From Thalassoglobus sp. JC818 (GTDB lineage: Bacteria > Planctomycetota > Planctomycetia > Planctomycetales > Planctomycetaceae), in NCBI RefSeq assembly GCF_040717535.1, contig NZ_JBFEFI010000006.1:248001-312000 (forward strand): DNA of 64,000 nt, written 5' to 3'. The notes below the pieces were generated by a model. That model had not been told where the DNA came from. It saw only the letters and a list, made by a program, of their open reading frames with translations, and searched no databases. The translations under genes and the position numbers were made by a program. The stretch's first letter is position 1; each line of letters starts with the position of its first letter. Shown here piece after piece: positions 52,192 to 61,542 of this stretch.

Positions 52192-52377
52192 CTACCAGCT
52201 GGCCTTCTTCACGCCTGGCACAACACCATCGAGACACAGGTCTCGAAAGCAGATTCGACACACTTTGAATTTACGATAAACCGCACGAGGCCGACCGCAG
52301 AGAGCACAACGACGTTCAATGCGTGTGCTGAACTTTGGCTTCTTACTTGCTTTCGCGATTTTCGACTTACTGGCCAT
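52192..52377 (-). CDS. rpsN: 30S ribosomal protein S14, zinc-binding type
   Basis: 61 residues, the short zinc-type form. The two CxxC pairs (CALCGRP and CRICFRDL) form the zinc ribbon. The C-terminus is [11 protein letters not shown]. Assembles into the 30S head. The non-zinc paralogue is not in the window. Confidence 0.97.
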   Translation of the reverse strand: MASKSKIAKASKKPKFSTRIERRCALCGRPRAVYRKFKVCRICFRDLCLDGVVPGVKKASW

Positions 52378-52417
52378 AACTCAATTCCAACACTTGTTAG
52401 ATCTCACCAACCACGAC

Positions 52418-52969
52418 TTAGCGGCTGCTTCCGTCCTTAAAGGGCATTCCGAATTCGCGAAGAAGCAACCGAGCCTCATCGTCAGTCTCAGCACTGGTCA
52501 CAATGGCGATGTTCATTCCCTGAACGTGCTTGACGTTATCTGCATCAACTTCAGGGAAAACCAGTTGCTCACTAATTCCGAGACTGTAGTTTCCGCGACC
52601 GTCGAAAGCTTTCGCACTCACTCCGCGAAAATCTCGAACTCGAGGCAGAACCAGCGTAATCAGTCGGTCGAGGAACTCGTACATTCGCTGTTTGCGAAGT
52701 GTCACAGCTCCACCGATCCGCATACCTTCTCGGAGCTTGAACTGAGCAATCGACTTGCGAGCTCTTCGCACAGATGGCTTCTGGCCAGTGATCTGCTCAA
52801 GGTACCCGAGTGCTTCATCCAAGACCTTCTGATCCTGAACTGCAGCAGTCACCCCCATGCTGACCACGATCTTTTCGATTCGTGGCAGACTGTGGGGATT
52901 GGACCGTCCCAACTCGCTGGCGAGCTTTGGGACGATCTCTGTCGCGTACTTTTCCTTCATTCGGGCCAT
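52418..52969 (-). CDS. rplE: 50S ribosomal protein L5
   Basis: 183 residues from ATG 52969, which has AGGTGGG five bases upstream; ATG 52990 is possible. Conserved parts are [50 protein letters not shown] and [23 protein letters not shown]. Binds 5S rRNA in the central protuberance. Confidence 0.95.
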   Translation of the reverse strand: MARMKEKYATEIVPKLASELGRSNPHSLPRIEKIVVSMGVTAAVQDQKVLDEALGYLEQITGQKPSVRRARKSIAQFKLREGMRIGGAVTLRKQRMYEFLDRLITLVLPRVRDFRGVSAKAFDGRGNYSLGISEQLVFPEVDADNVKHVQGMNIAIVTSAETDDEARLLLREFGMPFKDGSSR

Positions 52970-53111
52970 CGCACCCACCTTTGAACTCATTATCAATTGT
53001 GCTTGCCGACGTCAGTGTGTGCTTTCAAGCCACTGAATTCTTTGCACTCTGTCTGATTCAATCTTCTTCGAACTCATTTGTATCCGAGAAACCCTCGGAA
53101 CTCCGTTGCTA

Positions 53112-53474
53112 CTACTTCTTCGCGTATTTCTCACGAGCAGGGCTAACTACACCCACTCCGTTTGAACAGCTACGACAGAAGCGTTCTTTTTCACCTGCAT
53201 CGTTGTACCGGTAGCCGAGTTTCACACCCTTGCCACACTCGCTGCAGTAGTACATCACATTCGAGCTTTGAATGGGTTTTTCCATTCGCAGTCTTCCACC
53301 CTGCGGGCTCCGTGGATGGCCACGACGAACGTGCTTGTAAACGAGGTTCACGCCCTCGATGACAACTTTTTTGCCTTCGTCCAGCACTTCCTGGACAACG
53401 CGAGGCCGTGGCTCCGCACGATCCTTATCATCGCCAGCGACAACCACAACCAAATCACCACGTTTGATTTTCAT
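53112..53474 (-). CDS. rplX: 50S ribosomal protein L24, zinc-ribbon form
   Basis: 120 residues from ATG 53474, two bases after the rplN stop. The KOW domain (MKIKRGDLVVVVAGDDKDR, LVYKHVRRGHPRSPQGGRLRMEKPI) is followed by a C-terminal CxxC pair twice (CSECGKGVKLGYRYND, CRSC), the zinc-binding variant. It starts large-subunit assembly. The C-terminal tail GVVSPAREKYAKK is slightly longer than usual. Confidence 0.95.
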   Translation of the reverse strand: MKIKRGDLVVVVAGDDKDRAEPRPRVVQEVLDEGKKVVIEGVNLVYKHVRRGHPRSPQGGRLRMEKPIQSSNVMYYCSECGKGVKLGYRYNDAGEKERFCRSCSNGVGVVSPAREKYAKK

Positions 53475-53476
53475 AG

Positions 53477-53851
53477 TCACACCACTTCGTTCGCGAGGCT
53501 AATAATCTTCATGAATCGACGATCACGAAGTTCTCGGGCCACTGCACCGAAAATACGTGTTCCTCGCGGATTTCCATCCGGGTCGACCAACACTACTGCG
53601 TTACTGTCAAATCGGACGTAACTTCCGTCGTCTCGACGAGTCCCTTTGCGAGCTCGTACAATCACTCCTCGCGTGACTTTTCCCTTACGGAAAGCGTCTG
53701 GAGCACCAGCGATCGACTTCTGAATTGCAACGATAATGACATCGCCGAGACCGGCCGTACGACGACGCGTTCCGCCCAGCACTCGGATACAACGGACGCT
53801 CTTCGCTCCGGTGTTATCTGCAACGTCCAACATTGTCTGCATCTGAATCAT
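53477..53851 (-). CDS. rplN: 50S ribosomal protein L14
   Basis: 124 residues. The start [22 protein letters not shown] is diagnostic, as are [11 protein letters not shown] and [29 protein letters not shown]. Its C-terminus ends in [15 protein letters not shown]. The stop is almost contiguous with the rplX start. Confidence 0.97.
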   Translation of the reverse strand: MIQMQTMLDVADNTGAKSVRCIRVLGGTRRRTAGLGDVIIVAIQKSIAGAPDAFRKGKVTRGVIVRARKGTRRDDGSYVRFDSNAVVLVDPDGNPRGTRIFGAVARELRDRRFMKIISLANEVV

Positions 53852-54003
53852 AGCGACGCTGACCTTACTCTCTTCAGACAGCCTTTACCTGGCCGTCACG
53901 CATGACTGAATAATCCATTCCCAAACAAGCGAAGCAACGTTTTGTGACCTTCTCACTTCTACTCAACGCCGTCACAAAGACGTTCGCTCATCCGCAACTC
54001 TTT

Positions 54004-54366
54004 TTAGCTCTCTTGTTCTGCTTCAGCTGAGCTCGCTTCACTCGCTGATGTTCCGCCCGAAGCGATTTCCGCGTCAGTTGCGATTCCAGAGTCCTTCTCG
54101 TCCCGTTTGATCTGGCTGGCAACATCCGACACGCTTTTGACAACGCGAACGAGTTCCCATCGCTTCGTCTTGGAACGTGGTCGACATTCGACGATTTCGA
54201 CAGTGTCGCCAATCTTCGAAGTGTTGTCTTCGTCGTGGACGTAACAGACCGTTCGCCCACGAACAATCTTTCGATATTTTGTGTGCTGAACCAAACGCTC
54301 GACATCAACCCGGCGTGTCTTGGGGTTTCCATCGCTTTTCACAACGCCAATCAACTTCGTACGCAT
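54004..54366 (-). CDS. rpsQ: 30S ribosomal protein S17 with acidic C-terminal extension
   Basis: 120 residues against a normal 85. The core (GVVKSDGNPKTRRVDVERLVQHTKYRKIVRGR, VHDEDNTSKIGDTVEIVECRPRSKTKRWELVRVV) is regular. A further 30 residues rich in Ser, Ala, Glu and Asp follow. Binds 5' domain 16S rRNA. A 152-base gap follows before rplN. Confidence 0.94.
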   Translation of the reverse strand: MRTKLIGVVKSDGNPKTRRVDVERLVQHTKYRKIVRGRTVCYVHDEDNTSKIGDTVEIVECRPRSKTKRWELVRVVKSVSDVASQIKRDEKDSGIATDAEIASGGTSASEASSAEAEQES

Positions 54367-54420
54367 GTCTGTTCGGTTCTCAACTACTCAAAGTGGATAC
54401 GATGATATTGCTCTGTCCAA

Positions 54421-54633
54421 TTACGATTCAGCACCAGCTGCTTGCAGCAGGCGTTCGTGCTGGATCGTTTTGATCCGCGCGATTGTCCGTCTCAACTTTT
54501 TCAAGTTGCTGGGAGCGTCAAGTTTTTCAGTCGATGCTTGAAACCGAAGCTGAAACAACTCTTGTTGAGTCTGTTCCAACTCAGCCTGGAGCTGCTCTTC
54601 GTTCATTTCACGCAATGGATTTGCTTGCGACAT
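54421..54633 (-). CDS. rpmC: 50S ribosomal protein L29
   Basis: 70 residues. The signature LREMNEEQLQAELEQTQQELFQLRFQASTEKLDAPSNLKKLRRTIARIKT is clear. Sits at the exit tunnel. Followed by rpsQ as in the standard S10 order. Confidence 0.95.
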   Translation of the reverse strand: MSQANPLREMNEEQLQAELEQTQQELFQLRFQASTEKLDAPSNLKKLRRTIARIKTIQHERLLQAAGAES

Positions 54634-54911
54634 CAGTCAACCATCTTCTTCTGACAACTACTAACTCTGAAGCTTCAAACCCCGCCCCGACTCGGCATTC
54701 GAACTCGCTTCGGTGACAGAACACCTCAGCCTGAAATGCTGCGAATTCGTTGTTGGGAAACTTGAGGTCGCTTTAGTGGAATTACAGAAGATCCTGTAAC
54801 TACGAACAACCTTGGGCTCAGATTAGAAAAGCCGTCACATTCGACGACTTCTCAACTGGCAACTTCCACGACGTTTGTTTCACGCCACCAGTCCCTAAAT
54901 TCGAGGGACGA

Positions 54912-55331
54912 TTAGCCAGCCGGTCGCTCAACCAGGCGAACACGGACAGGCAGTTTGTGAGCAACACGATTGAAACAATCGCGAGCCGCGTCGTGGGTTC
55001 CACCCGCGATCTCGAAGAGTACCGTTCCGGGCTTCACTACTGCAACCCAGTGGTCCGGTTCCCCTTTACCTTTTCCCATTCGAGTTTCCAACGGACGAGC
55101 TGTCACTGACTTATCCGGGAAAATTCGGATATACAGCTTGGCACCCGTTCCTCGAATATATTGGGCAGCCGCAATACGACAGGCTTCGATGGTTGTGGCT
55201 GTAACATGCCCAGCTTGTGTTGACTGAAGGCCAAACTCACCGAAAACGACCGTGTTGCCACGGGTCGCATTACCTTTTATGCGACCTCTTTGCCTTTTTC
55301 GATACTTTACTCGCTTCGGCATAAGCGCCAT
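54912..55331 (-). CDS. rplP: 50S ribosomal protein L16
   Basis: 139 residues from ATG 55331 (start [17 protein letters not shown]), with GGAGA six bases upstream; ATG 55322 is an alternative. The core includes [42 protein letters not shown] and [14 protein letters not shown]. The gene overlaps the end of rpsC by about 62 bases in another frame, unusual for this pair. A 278-base gap separates it from rpmC. Confidence 0.96.
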   Translation of the reverse strand: MALMPKRVKYRKRQRGRIKGNATRGNTVVFGEFGLQSTQAGHVTATTIEACRIAAAQYIRGTGAKLYIRIFPDKSVTARPLETRMGKGKGEPDHWVAVVKPGTVLFEIAGGTHDAARDCFNRVAHKLPVRVRLVERPAG

Positions 55332-55971
55332 CGGAAATCTCCCCGTCAGCGTAGTCGCCCAGGTCAACCCAGACTTTAACGCCAATCACACCTTGTGCGG
55401 TTTTTGCTTCTGTAAATCCGTAATCAACATGTCGCTGGAGCGTCGACAGAGGAATCGAACCCCGGCTTGCCTTTTCGCAGCGTGACATTTCTGCCCCACC
55501 AAGACGACCGGACAACTCGATCTTTACACCGTTCACTCCTGCTTCCATCACCTGATCAAGAGTTCGCTTGATCGCACGACGGAAACTTCCTCGTTTGTTC
55601 AGTTGTTGAGCGATGTCCTCAGCAACCAATTGGGCCCGTCGGTAAGGATTGTTGATTTCAACAATCTTGACTTCCATCCTTCGACCAAACTGGTCTTCCA
55701 GACGAGCTTTCAGTCGATCGATCTCTTGACCTTTTCGGCCGATGATGATCCCCGGACGAGCCGAGAACAGGTGCACAATCACCTGATCACGAGTTCGATC
55801 AATCTCGACTTTTTCAATCGCAGCCGATTTGTATTCGGTGTGAATGAACTGACGAATCTTTCGGTCTTCCACCAAAAGGTCGCCAAACTCTTTCTTCGTC
55901 GCGTACCAGCGACTTCGCCATGGCTCAACGATTCCAACACGAAATCCGCGTGGGTGAACTTTTTGTCCCAT
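55270..55971 (-). CDS. rpsC: 30S ribosomal protein S3
   Basis: 233 residues from ATG 55971, giving MGQKVHPRGFRVGIVEPW; starts up to 56103 are in the overlap with rplV and rejected. KH domain motif RPGIIIGRKGQEIDRLK and the C-terminal basic tail KKAKRSHKR are visible. Binds 16S rRNA in the head and helps unwind mRNA. The final codons encode both S3 and the start of L16. Confidence 0.96.
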   Translation of the reverse strand: MGQKVHPRGFRVGIVEPWRSRWYATKKEFGDLLVEDRKIRQFIHTEYKSAAIEKVEIDRTRDQVIVHLFSARPGIIIGRKGQEIDRLKARLEDQFGRRMEVKIVEINNPYRRAQLVAEDIAQQLNKRGSFRRAIKRTLDQVMEAGVNGVKIELSGRLGGAEMSRCEKASRGSIPLSTLQRHVDYGFTEAKTAQGVIGVKVWVDLGDYADGEISDGAYAEASKVSKKAKRSHKR

Positions 55972-55987
55972 CTTGCCGACCTTTGTT

Positions 55988-56332
55988 CTATTCCACTTCA
56001 GGAGCATCGATCGCGACATGGATATGCGCGAAACGACGTCGAATGAGAAATGCCATCCCACGGGCACGTGGTTGAAGTCTCTTAAACATCGGCCCACCAT
56101 CAACTCGACAGTCGACGATTGGAAGGTGATCTACGTTTCGAGCGCCGCGATCTTCTGCATTCGCAGCTGCACTTCGCAGAACTTTTTCCAGAAACCGAGC
56201 GCCTCGATTCGGTTGATACTTCAACGCTTCCAGGCCTTCTTCCACAGACATCCCGCGAATCAATTCAGCGAACGGACGAACCTTCGTCGCTGAGATTCTT
56301 GCATGCTTGTGAACTGCTTTTACCAGTGCCAT
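55988..56332 (-). CDS. rplV: 50S ribosomal protein L22
   Basis: 114 residues. Typical segments are KHARISATKVRPFAELIRGMSVEEGLEALKY, SAAANAEDRGARN and the hairpin RARGMAFLIRRRFAHIHVAIDAPE. Tunnel-lining protein. Starts 55 bases after rpsS and ends 16 bases before the S3 start codon. Confidence 0.96.
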   Translation of the reverse strand: MALVKAVHKHARISATKVRPFAELIRGMSVEEGLEALKYQPNRGARFLEKVLRSAAANAEDRGARNVDHLPIVDCRVDGGPMFKRLQPRARGMAFLIRRRFAHIHVAIDAPEVE

Positions 56333-56387
56333 GATCCACTCCCGCGGGTATTGCTACCCACAATTCGCCTGTCCATCAGATCGATGT

Positions 56388-56657
56388 TTATCGATTTCCT
56401 TTTGCTCCGTGGCCACGGAACGTCCGTGTGGGAGAAAACTCTCCCAGCTTGTGCCCAACCATATCTTCTGTCACGTACACCTGGATGTGTTGACGTCCGT
56501 TGTGCACGAGGAACGTGTGGCCAATGAACTCAGGTGAGATCGTCGATCGACGAGCCCATGTCTTAATGGAGTCCTTGCGACCACTCTCTTCGAGTTTCGC
56601 GATCTTCTTCAGGAGCTTTTCATCAACATAAGGCCCCTTCTTCAGTGATCGACTCAT
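56388..56657 (-). CDS. rpsS: 30S ribosomal protein S19
   Basis: 89 residues. [17 protein letters not shown] and the C-terminus [18 protein letters not shown] are diagnostic. Part of the 30S head near the A site. Lies between rplB and rplV. Confidence 0.97.
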   Translation of the reverse strand: MSRSLKKGPYVDEKLLKKIAKLEESGRKDSIKTWARRSTISPEFIGHTFLVHNGRQHIQVYVTEDMVGHKLGEFSPTRTFRGHGAKGNR

Positions 56658-56715
56658 TCCAAAACCTCTTCGATAGAAGCGTTCGCTTCAACTCTTGATT
56701 GCAAAACCTTGCGTA

Positions 56716-57588
56716 TTAAGCCTTCTTCTGACCGTAGCGGCGTGATCGACGACGGCGAATAATCGCTTTTGTCGATGGTTTACGTCGCTTGCGTGTGTTT
56801 CCACCTTTGGCAAGTTTTCCGGTTGGGCTACACGGATGACGACCACCAGAGTTTCGACCTTCTCCCCCACCCATTGGGTGAGCGACAGGGTTCATCACTG
56901 TTCCGCGAACGTGAGGTCGACGACCTTTCCATCGCACGCGACCAGCTTTACCCAGCACAATCTTCGAGTGCTCTGAGTTGCTGATCACTCCGATGGTTGC
57001 CCGGCAATTGGCCGGCAAACGTCGAACTTCACCGGAAGGCAAAGTCACCTGGGCCCAGCCTTTTTCACTTGCGTTCAACACCGCATAGTTACCGGCACTT
57101 CGGACCAACTGTCCGCCGCGGCCAGGCTGCATTTCGATGTTGTGAATCTGTGTCCCCTGCGGGATCTTTGACATTGGCAAACAGTTGCCAACAGTTGGCT
57201 CGGCGTTTTCACCATTAGTAATGGTATCGCCAGCCTTGAGTCCTTCAGGAGCAAGAATGTAACTCTTGACGAGCTTTCCGGACTCCGGACATTGATACTC
57301 AATCAATGCAATTCGCGCTGAGCGATTAGGATCGTACTCGATGTGTGTCACGTTCATCGGAACACCATCGACTCGACGCTTGAAATCGATGATTCGATAA
57401 AGCTTCCGATGTCCGCCACCACGGTGTCGAACGGTGATCTTGCCGTGATGATTACGACCGCCGCTGCGAATGAGACGAACAGTCAACGATTTCTCTGGGC
57501 GTTTTTTTGGATCGGTGATCTCAGCGAAATCACTCACAGACGCGCCGCGGCGCCCTGGTGTGACTGGCTTATAAAATCGAATTCCCAT
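56716..57588 (-). CDS. rplB: 50S ribosomal protein L2
   Basis: 290 residues, slightly longer than the usual 275. Conserved segments are [71 protein letters not shown] and [17 protein letters not shown] with the peptidyl-transferase-proximal His. The basic C-terminus includes [22 protein letters not shown]. Starts 89 bases after rplW. Confidence 0.97.
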   Translation of the reverse strand: MGIRFYKPVTPGRRGASVSDFAEITDPKKRPEKSLTVRLIRSGGRNHHGKITVRHRGGGHRKLYRIIDFKRRVDGVPMNVTHIEYDPNRSARIALIEYQCPESGKLVKSYILAPEGLKAGDTITNGENAEPTVGNCLPMSKIPQGTQIHNIEMQPGRGGQLVRSAGNYAVLNASEKGWAQVTLPSGEVRRLPANCRATIGVISNSEHSKIVLGKAGRVRWKGRRPHVRGTVMNPVAHPMGGGEGRNSGGRHPCSPTGKLAKGGNTRKRRKPSTKAIIRRRRSRRYGQKKA

Positions 57589-57677
57589 GATTCCACCTAA
57601 TAACTTCGCTGCAGATTAGATCTGCACCCGTTCCTTCACGCTTGATTCATACCGTTATTGCGACTGCCAACCACTTC

Positions 57678-57971
57678 TTAGAAGAAGTTGATTCGATCGT
57701 CCTCGTGCAACTGCACGATCGCTTTCTTCCAATCGCTTGTCTGCCCCTGATTCAAACGGCTCCGACGAGGCTTTCCTCGGCGATTCTGAGTTCGAACAGC
57801 GACGACACGAACACCCCAAAGTTCTTCGACTGCTTTGCGAACATCTTCTTTGTTCGCCATGCGATTCACTTCGAAGGCGTACGCATTGTATTTTTCCGAC
57901 TGGTGAACACCCTTCTCTGTCACGAGCGGGCGAAGCACCACCTGATGTGATTCCAATTCAATTCCAGCCAC
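57678..57971 (-). CDS. rplW: 50S ribosomal protein L23
   Basis: 97 residues from a GTG start with AGAGGTG upstream. QVVLRPLVTEKGV, YAFEVNRMANKEDVRKAVEELWGVRVVAV and RRGKPRRSRLNQGQTSDWKKAIVQL are typical. Exit-tunnel docking site for chaperone and targeting factors. Follows rplD. Confidence 0.96.
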   Translation of the reverse strand: MAGIELESHQVVLRPLVTEKGVHQSEKYNAYAFEVNRMANKEDVRKAVEELWGVRVVAVRTQNRRGKPRRSRLNQGQTSDWKKAIVQLHEDDRINFF

Positions 57972-58008
57972 AACTCACCTCTTTTGACCGATCCAACAAC
58001 TCGAATGA

Positions 58009-58683
58009 CTACCCTGCAGAAACAGCTTCTGACTCAGCTGGAGTCAACCGCCCTTCTCTCGCGAGGTCAATCGCTTCTTGAGTAATGACCAGATTCTTCT
58101 GATGCAGCAACGAGTACGCGTTCATTTCTTTCAGCGGAGCAACCCAAAGATTTGGGATGTTTCGAGCTGACTTCCAAACGTCGATATCGTACTCAGGGAT
58201 AACGAGCAGAACCGAAGAGTCACCAACCCCCAGATTCTTCAACATGTCCGCAATCGGCTTCGTCCGAGGACTATCCACCTGAAAGCCGGAGACAACTGTT
58301 GCTTCGCTATCTTGAAACTTACTCAGCAAAGCCATTCGTGTTGCTAATCGAACAGCTTTCTTTGGGAGTCGATAGCTGAAGTCTCGAGGTCGCTTTGCGA
58401 ACGCGTGACCACCACCAACTCGAATCGGTGACCGCTTGGTACCCATACGGGCGTTACCGGTCCCCTTTTGCCGAAACATCTTCTTTTTGTTTCCGGCAAC
58501 CTCTCCACGTGTCTTTGTGCGAAACGTTCCTTGACGGCGATTCGCTTCGTACATCACGACAACGTCGTGCAGCAGTTGCTTACTAATCCGATCGGCCAAA
58601 TCAGCACCGTCGAACTCGTAAACACCTTGATCACCACCGGACATGTCGCGAACTGGCGCGGAAACTTGAACTTGCTCTGACAT
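58009..58683 (-). CDS. rplD: 50S ribosomal protein L4
   Basis: 224 residues from ATG 58683, ten bases after the rplC stop; longer frames to 58746 are rejected. Core motifs are RQGTFRTKTRGEVAGNKKKMFRQKGTGNARMGTKRSPIRVGGGHAFAKRPRDFSYRLPKKA. In some bacteria L4 autoregulates the S10 operon, but no L4 leader can be seen here. Confidence 0.96.
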   Translation of the reverse strand: MSEQVQVSAPVRDMSGGDQGVYEFDGADLADRISKQLLHDVVVMYEANRRQGTFRTKTRGEVAGNKKKMFRQKGTGNARMGTKRSPIRVGGGHAFAKRPRDFSYRLPKKAVRLATRMALLSKFQDSEATVVSGFQVDSPRTKPIADMLKNLGVGDSSVLLVIPEYDIDVWKSARNIPNLWVAPLKEMNAYSLLHQKNLVITQEAIDLAREGRLTPAESEAVSAG

Positions 58684-58693
58684 TGCGCTCCAC

Positions 58694-59419
58694 CTACTTC
58701 GCGACCCGTACCACGACATACCCGCCGTTCGGCCCAGGAACAGCACCGTTAATCAACAACATGTTGTTTTCAGCATCGACACTCACGACATCCAGGTTCC
58801 GAACAGTCACCTGCGTTCCGCCGTACCGACCGGCCATCCGCTTGCCTTTCCAGACACGAGCAGGATCTGTCGCCTGCCCGATACCCCCTGGCATACGGTG
58901 AACCTTCTTCACACCGTGCGTTGCTCGCTGCCCCTGAAAGTTGTGTCGCTTCATGACACCTGTCGTTCCGCGACCTTTGCTCGTCGCGACAACGTCAACC
59001 GCTTTCACATCAGCGAAGACATCCGCCTTCAACTCTTGACCGACATCCAGACCGTGCTGCTCGCCGTCGACGCGAAACTCGCGAACGAATCGCTTCGCTT
59101 CACAGCCAGCTTTTGGAGGAGCTTCGACTCCACGCTCAGCCATCGCTTGCTGCCGCTTACTCTTCAACGCGACAACGTGGCCTCGCTCGGCTCGATTTGC
59201 TCGAGTCCGCTTTCGCTGACCTTCAGGGCGAGCCAGATCTTTCTGACTCAACTTATCTTCAAATCCAACCTGAACCGCCTCGTAGCCATCGCTGTCTACA
59301 GTCTTAACCTGCAGGACAGTACATGGCCCCAATTCAATCACAGTCACAGGCACAACGACACCATTAGCGTCGTACACCTGAGTCATTCCAACTTTTTTTC
59401 CGAGGAGCCCAACTGGCAT
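58694..59419 (-). CDS. rplC: 50S ribosomal protein L3
   Basis: 241 residues. GLLGKKVGMTQVYDANGVVVPVTVIE at the N-terminus and KGRGTTGVMKRHNFQGQRATHGVKKVHRMPGGIGQATDPARVWKGKRMAG near the middle are diagnostic. Helps form the peptidyl-transferase centre. Starts 193 bases after rpsJ. Confidence 0.97.
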   Translation of the reverse strand: MPVGLLGKKVGMTQVYDANGVVVPVTVIELGPCTVLQVKTVDSDGYEAVQVGFEDKLSQKDLARPEGQRKRTRANRAERGHVVALKSKRQQAMAERGVEAPPKAGCEAKRFVREFRVDGEQHGLDVGQELKADVFADVKAVDVVATSKGRGTTGVMKRHNFQGQRATHGVKKVHRMPGGIGQATDPARVWKGKRMAGRYGGTQVTVRNLDVVSVDAENNMLLINGAVPGPNGGYVVVRVAK

Positions 59420-59612
59420 GGCTCAACCTCTTTTATCTACTTCACAGGGAACACTAGCGGCCCCAGATTTATCCACACGACAAACGGAACGGCCGAATCG
59501 CGCCTTAGCAGGCAATGCCTCGAAAAGAGACTCCGACTCACCCACGCCAGTCCGTAGCGCCACAGACGATCACCAGCCGAGACTCACCCGACCAGACGCC
59601 TCACCCCGAATA

Positions 59613-59930
59613 CTAGGTGGAGGCCTTAATCTTGATATCAACACCGGCAGGCAACGAGAGCTTGTTCAAAGCATCAATCGTCTTACCTGTTGGCTGAACA
59701 ATATCAATGACTCGCTTGTGAGTTCGAACTTCGAACTGCTCGCGAGATTTTTTATTCACGTGAGGACTCCGCAAAACCGTGTACCGCTCAATACGAGTCG
59801 GCAACGGAATTGGTCCATGAACGATCGCGCCGGTCCGTTTCGCCGTATCGACGATTTCTGACGCCGACTGGTCAAGGACGGAATGATCAAATGCTTCCAT
59901 CCGAATTCGGATCCGCTCGTTCGAAGCCAC
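59613..59930 (-). CDS. rpsJ: 30S ribosomal protein S10
   Basis: 105 residues from a GTG start at 59930 with AGGAAG upstream. [69 protein letters not shown] and VDIKIK are typical. First gene of the cluster; also part of transcription antitermination with NusB. No tuf or str-operon genes precede it; the DUF1501 gene does. Confidence 0.97.
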   Translation of the reverse strand: MASNERIRIRMEAFDHSVLDQSASEIVDTAKRTGAIVHGPIPLPTRIERYTVLRSPHVNKKSREQFEVRTHKRVIDIVQPTGKTIDALNKLSLPAGVDIKIKAST

Positions 59931-60030
59931 CGTTCACTTCCTCAAAAGATTTACTCAAAACGTCTTAAATTTGTTTAGCTGTGGCACTTAGAGACGTAGA
60001 CCGTGCCGTTCCCGCGGTGGGAAACGAGGG

Positions 60031-60059
60031 ATGTTACTGGTGCTCAATGCGTTTGTCAA
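60031..60059 (-). promoter_or_regulatory. Promoter of the ribosomal protein operon
   Basis: On the minus strand a consensus TTGACA (60054-60059) and TAACAT (60031-60036) are separated by 17 bases. About 100 bases separate the -10 box from rpsJ. A GTTTCCC / GGGAAC inverted repeat lies in the leader (60007-60024 region). Placement directly before rpsJ and the perfect -35 box support a strong sigma-70 promoter. Confidence 0.75.
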
Positions 60060-60082
60060 CGATGAGTCCCAACTGTTCCCGC

Positions 60083-60103
60083 GAGAATTTTGCGTGAATT
60101 CTC
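60083..60103 (-). terminator. Hairpin behind the DUF1501 gene
   Basis: GAGAATT / AATTCTC with a seven-base loop, three bases after the DUF1501 stop and before the rpsJ promoter. No U-tract. It may insulate the ribosomal operon. Confidence 0.4.
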
Positions 60104-60106
60104 ATG

Positions 60107-61498
60107 TTAACTCAACACTTCATCAACAACCACTCCGTGAACATCGGTCAGGCGGAAATCACGGCCTGCGTAGCGATACGTCAGTTCTTTATGGTCCAGC
60201 CCCAGCAAATGCAGGATGGTGGCATGAAGATCGTGTAAATGAACGCGTCCCTCGACAGCTTCATACCCGAGTTCGTCGGTCTTGCCGTGCTGAAAACCTC
60301 CTCGAACCCCTCCTCCCGCCAACCACATCGTGTATCCTTTGGCATTGTGGTCGCGACCGTCCAAAGTTTTCTGTGCAGTGTCGGGAGTTCTTCCGAATTC
60401 TCCACCCCAGACAACTAGAGTGTCATCGAGCATCCCTCGCTCCTTGAGGTCCGCCAATAGAGCACCAATGGGCTGATCCGTAGCTGCGGCACGCGCCTCG
60501 TGGCCTTTGACGAGATTATTGTGCTGATCCCAAAACTCATCGCAAACCTCCACCACCCGAACTCCCGATTCAATCATCCGTCGGGCGAGAAGGCACTGTC
60601 GACCGAAGTTGTCACTTGGTTTCTTCTCTCCAATTCCGTAGCGATCAAGCATCGATTGCGTTTCCCCAGAGATATCGAACACAGTGGGTACCTCAGCTTG
60701 CATCCGGAACGCGAGTTCAAACGACTCGATCACTCCGTCAATTTGGGAATCAGCCGGGTGAGCTGTAGAAGTCGACCGGTTCATCGCCTGAATCAAATCG
60801 AGCTGGCGACGTTGCTGCTGATGCGACAAACGGCCGTTCTTGATATTCCCAATCTCCGCATCTTGAATCGGCGTTTTGATATCCCCGATCGCCGTTCCCT
60901 GATAAATCGCTGGCAAAAACGCCGATCCGTAATTTTTCGCTCCCCCGTTGATCAACGGAGGACAAAGGCTCACAAAACCTGGCAAGTCCTGATTCTCTGT
61001 TCCCAGCCCATAAAGAATCCAGGCCCCCATCGACGGGCGGGTAAATGCGAAACTGCCGGTATGCAGCTGCAACATCGCAGGCGTGTGATTGGAAATATCT
61101 GTGTGCATCCCGGAAAGAACGCAAAGGTCATCCGCGTGCTGTGCCTGATGATGGAACAGATCCGAGACCCACAAACCCGACTCGCCTCGCTGTCGCCACT
61201 TCCAATGCGACGGAGTCAGCTTTCGTGACTTCGATTTCGCAGCCTTTCCCGCCTGAGCATCGAGCTCCGGCTTACGTTCGAACGTCTCCATGGCAGATGG
61301 ACCGCCACGCATGTGCAGGAAAATCAGCTGCTTCGCACGGGCGGGATGATGCGGAATCTTGGGGTGAAGCGGAGGCTTCACTTCGTCGACAGCCAGAGCG
61401 TCCTTGCACAGCCCCATCAATGCCAGGTAGCCGATGCCACACGTCGCAGATTGCAAAATTTGCCTTCGCGAACTCATCGCTTGAAGCGGTGTCACCAT
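60107..61498 (-). CDS. DUF1501 (sulfatase-fold) protein with Tat signal
   Basis: 463 residues from ATG 61498, with GGAAGG nine bases upstream; the TTG at 61600 is rejected. The N-terminus carries a twin-arginine signal (SSRRQILQSATCGIGYLALMGL). The alkaline-phosphatase/sulfatase-like DUF1501 domain follows: RAKQLIFLHMRGGPSAMETFERKPELD, DDLCVLSGMHTDISNHTPAML, LDDTLVVWGGEFGRTPDT and GRDHNAKGYTMWLAGGGVRGG. The Asp/His residues could bind metal. These proteins are almost always paired with PSCyt1/DUF1549/DUF1553 proteins in planctomycetes, as here, 44 bases downstream of its partner. Exported, function unproven. Confidence 0.93.
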   Translation of the reverse strand: MVTPLQAMSSRRQILQSATCGIGYLALMGLCKDALAVDEVKPPLHPKIPHHPARAKQLIFLHMRGGPSAMETFERKPELDAQAGKAAKSKSRKLTPSHWKWRQRGESGLWVSDLFHHQAQHADDLCVLSGMHTDISNHTPAMLQLHTGSFAFTRPSMGAWILYGLGTENQDLPGFVSLCPPLINGGAKNYGSAFLPAIYQGTAIGDIKTPIQDAEIGNIKNGRLSHQQQRRQLDLIQAMNRSTSTAHPADSQIDGVIESFELAFRMQAEVPTVFDISGETQSMLDRYGIGEKKPSDNFGRQCLLARRMIESGVRVVEVCDEFWDQHNNLVKGHEARAAATDQPIGALLADLKERGMLDDTLVVWGGEFGRTPDTAQKTLDGRDHNAKGYTMWLAGGGVRGGFQHGKTDELGYEAVEGRVHLHDLHATILHLLGLDHKELTYRYAGRDFRLTDVHGVVVDEVLS

Positions 61499-61542
61499 CT
61501 TAGTTTTCCTTCCATTCCCACCTGGTTTCGATGAGACGTTGT

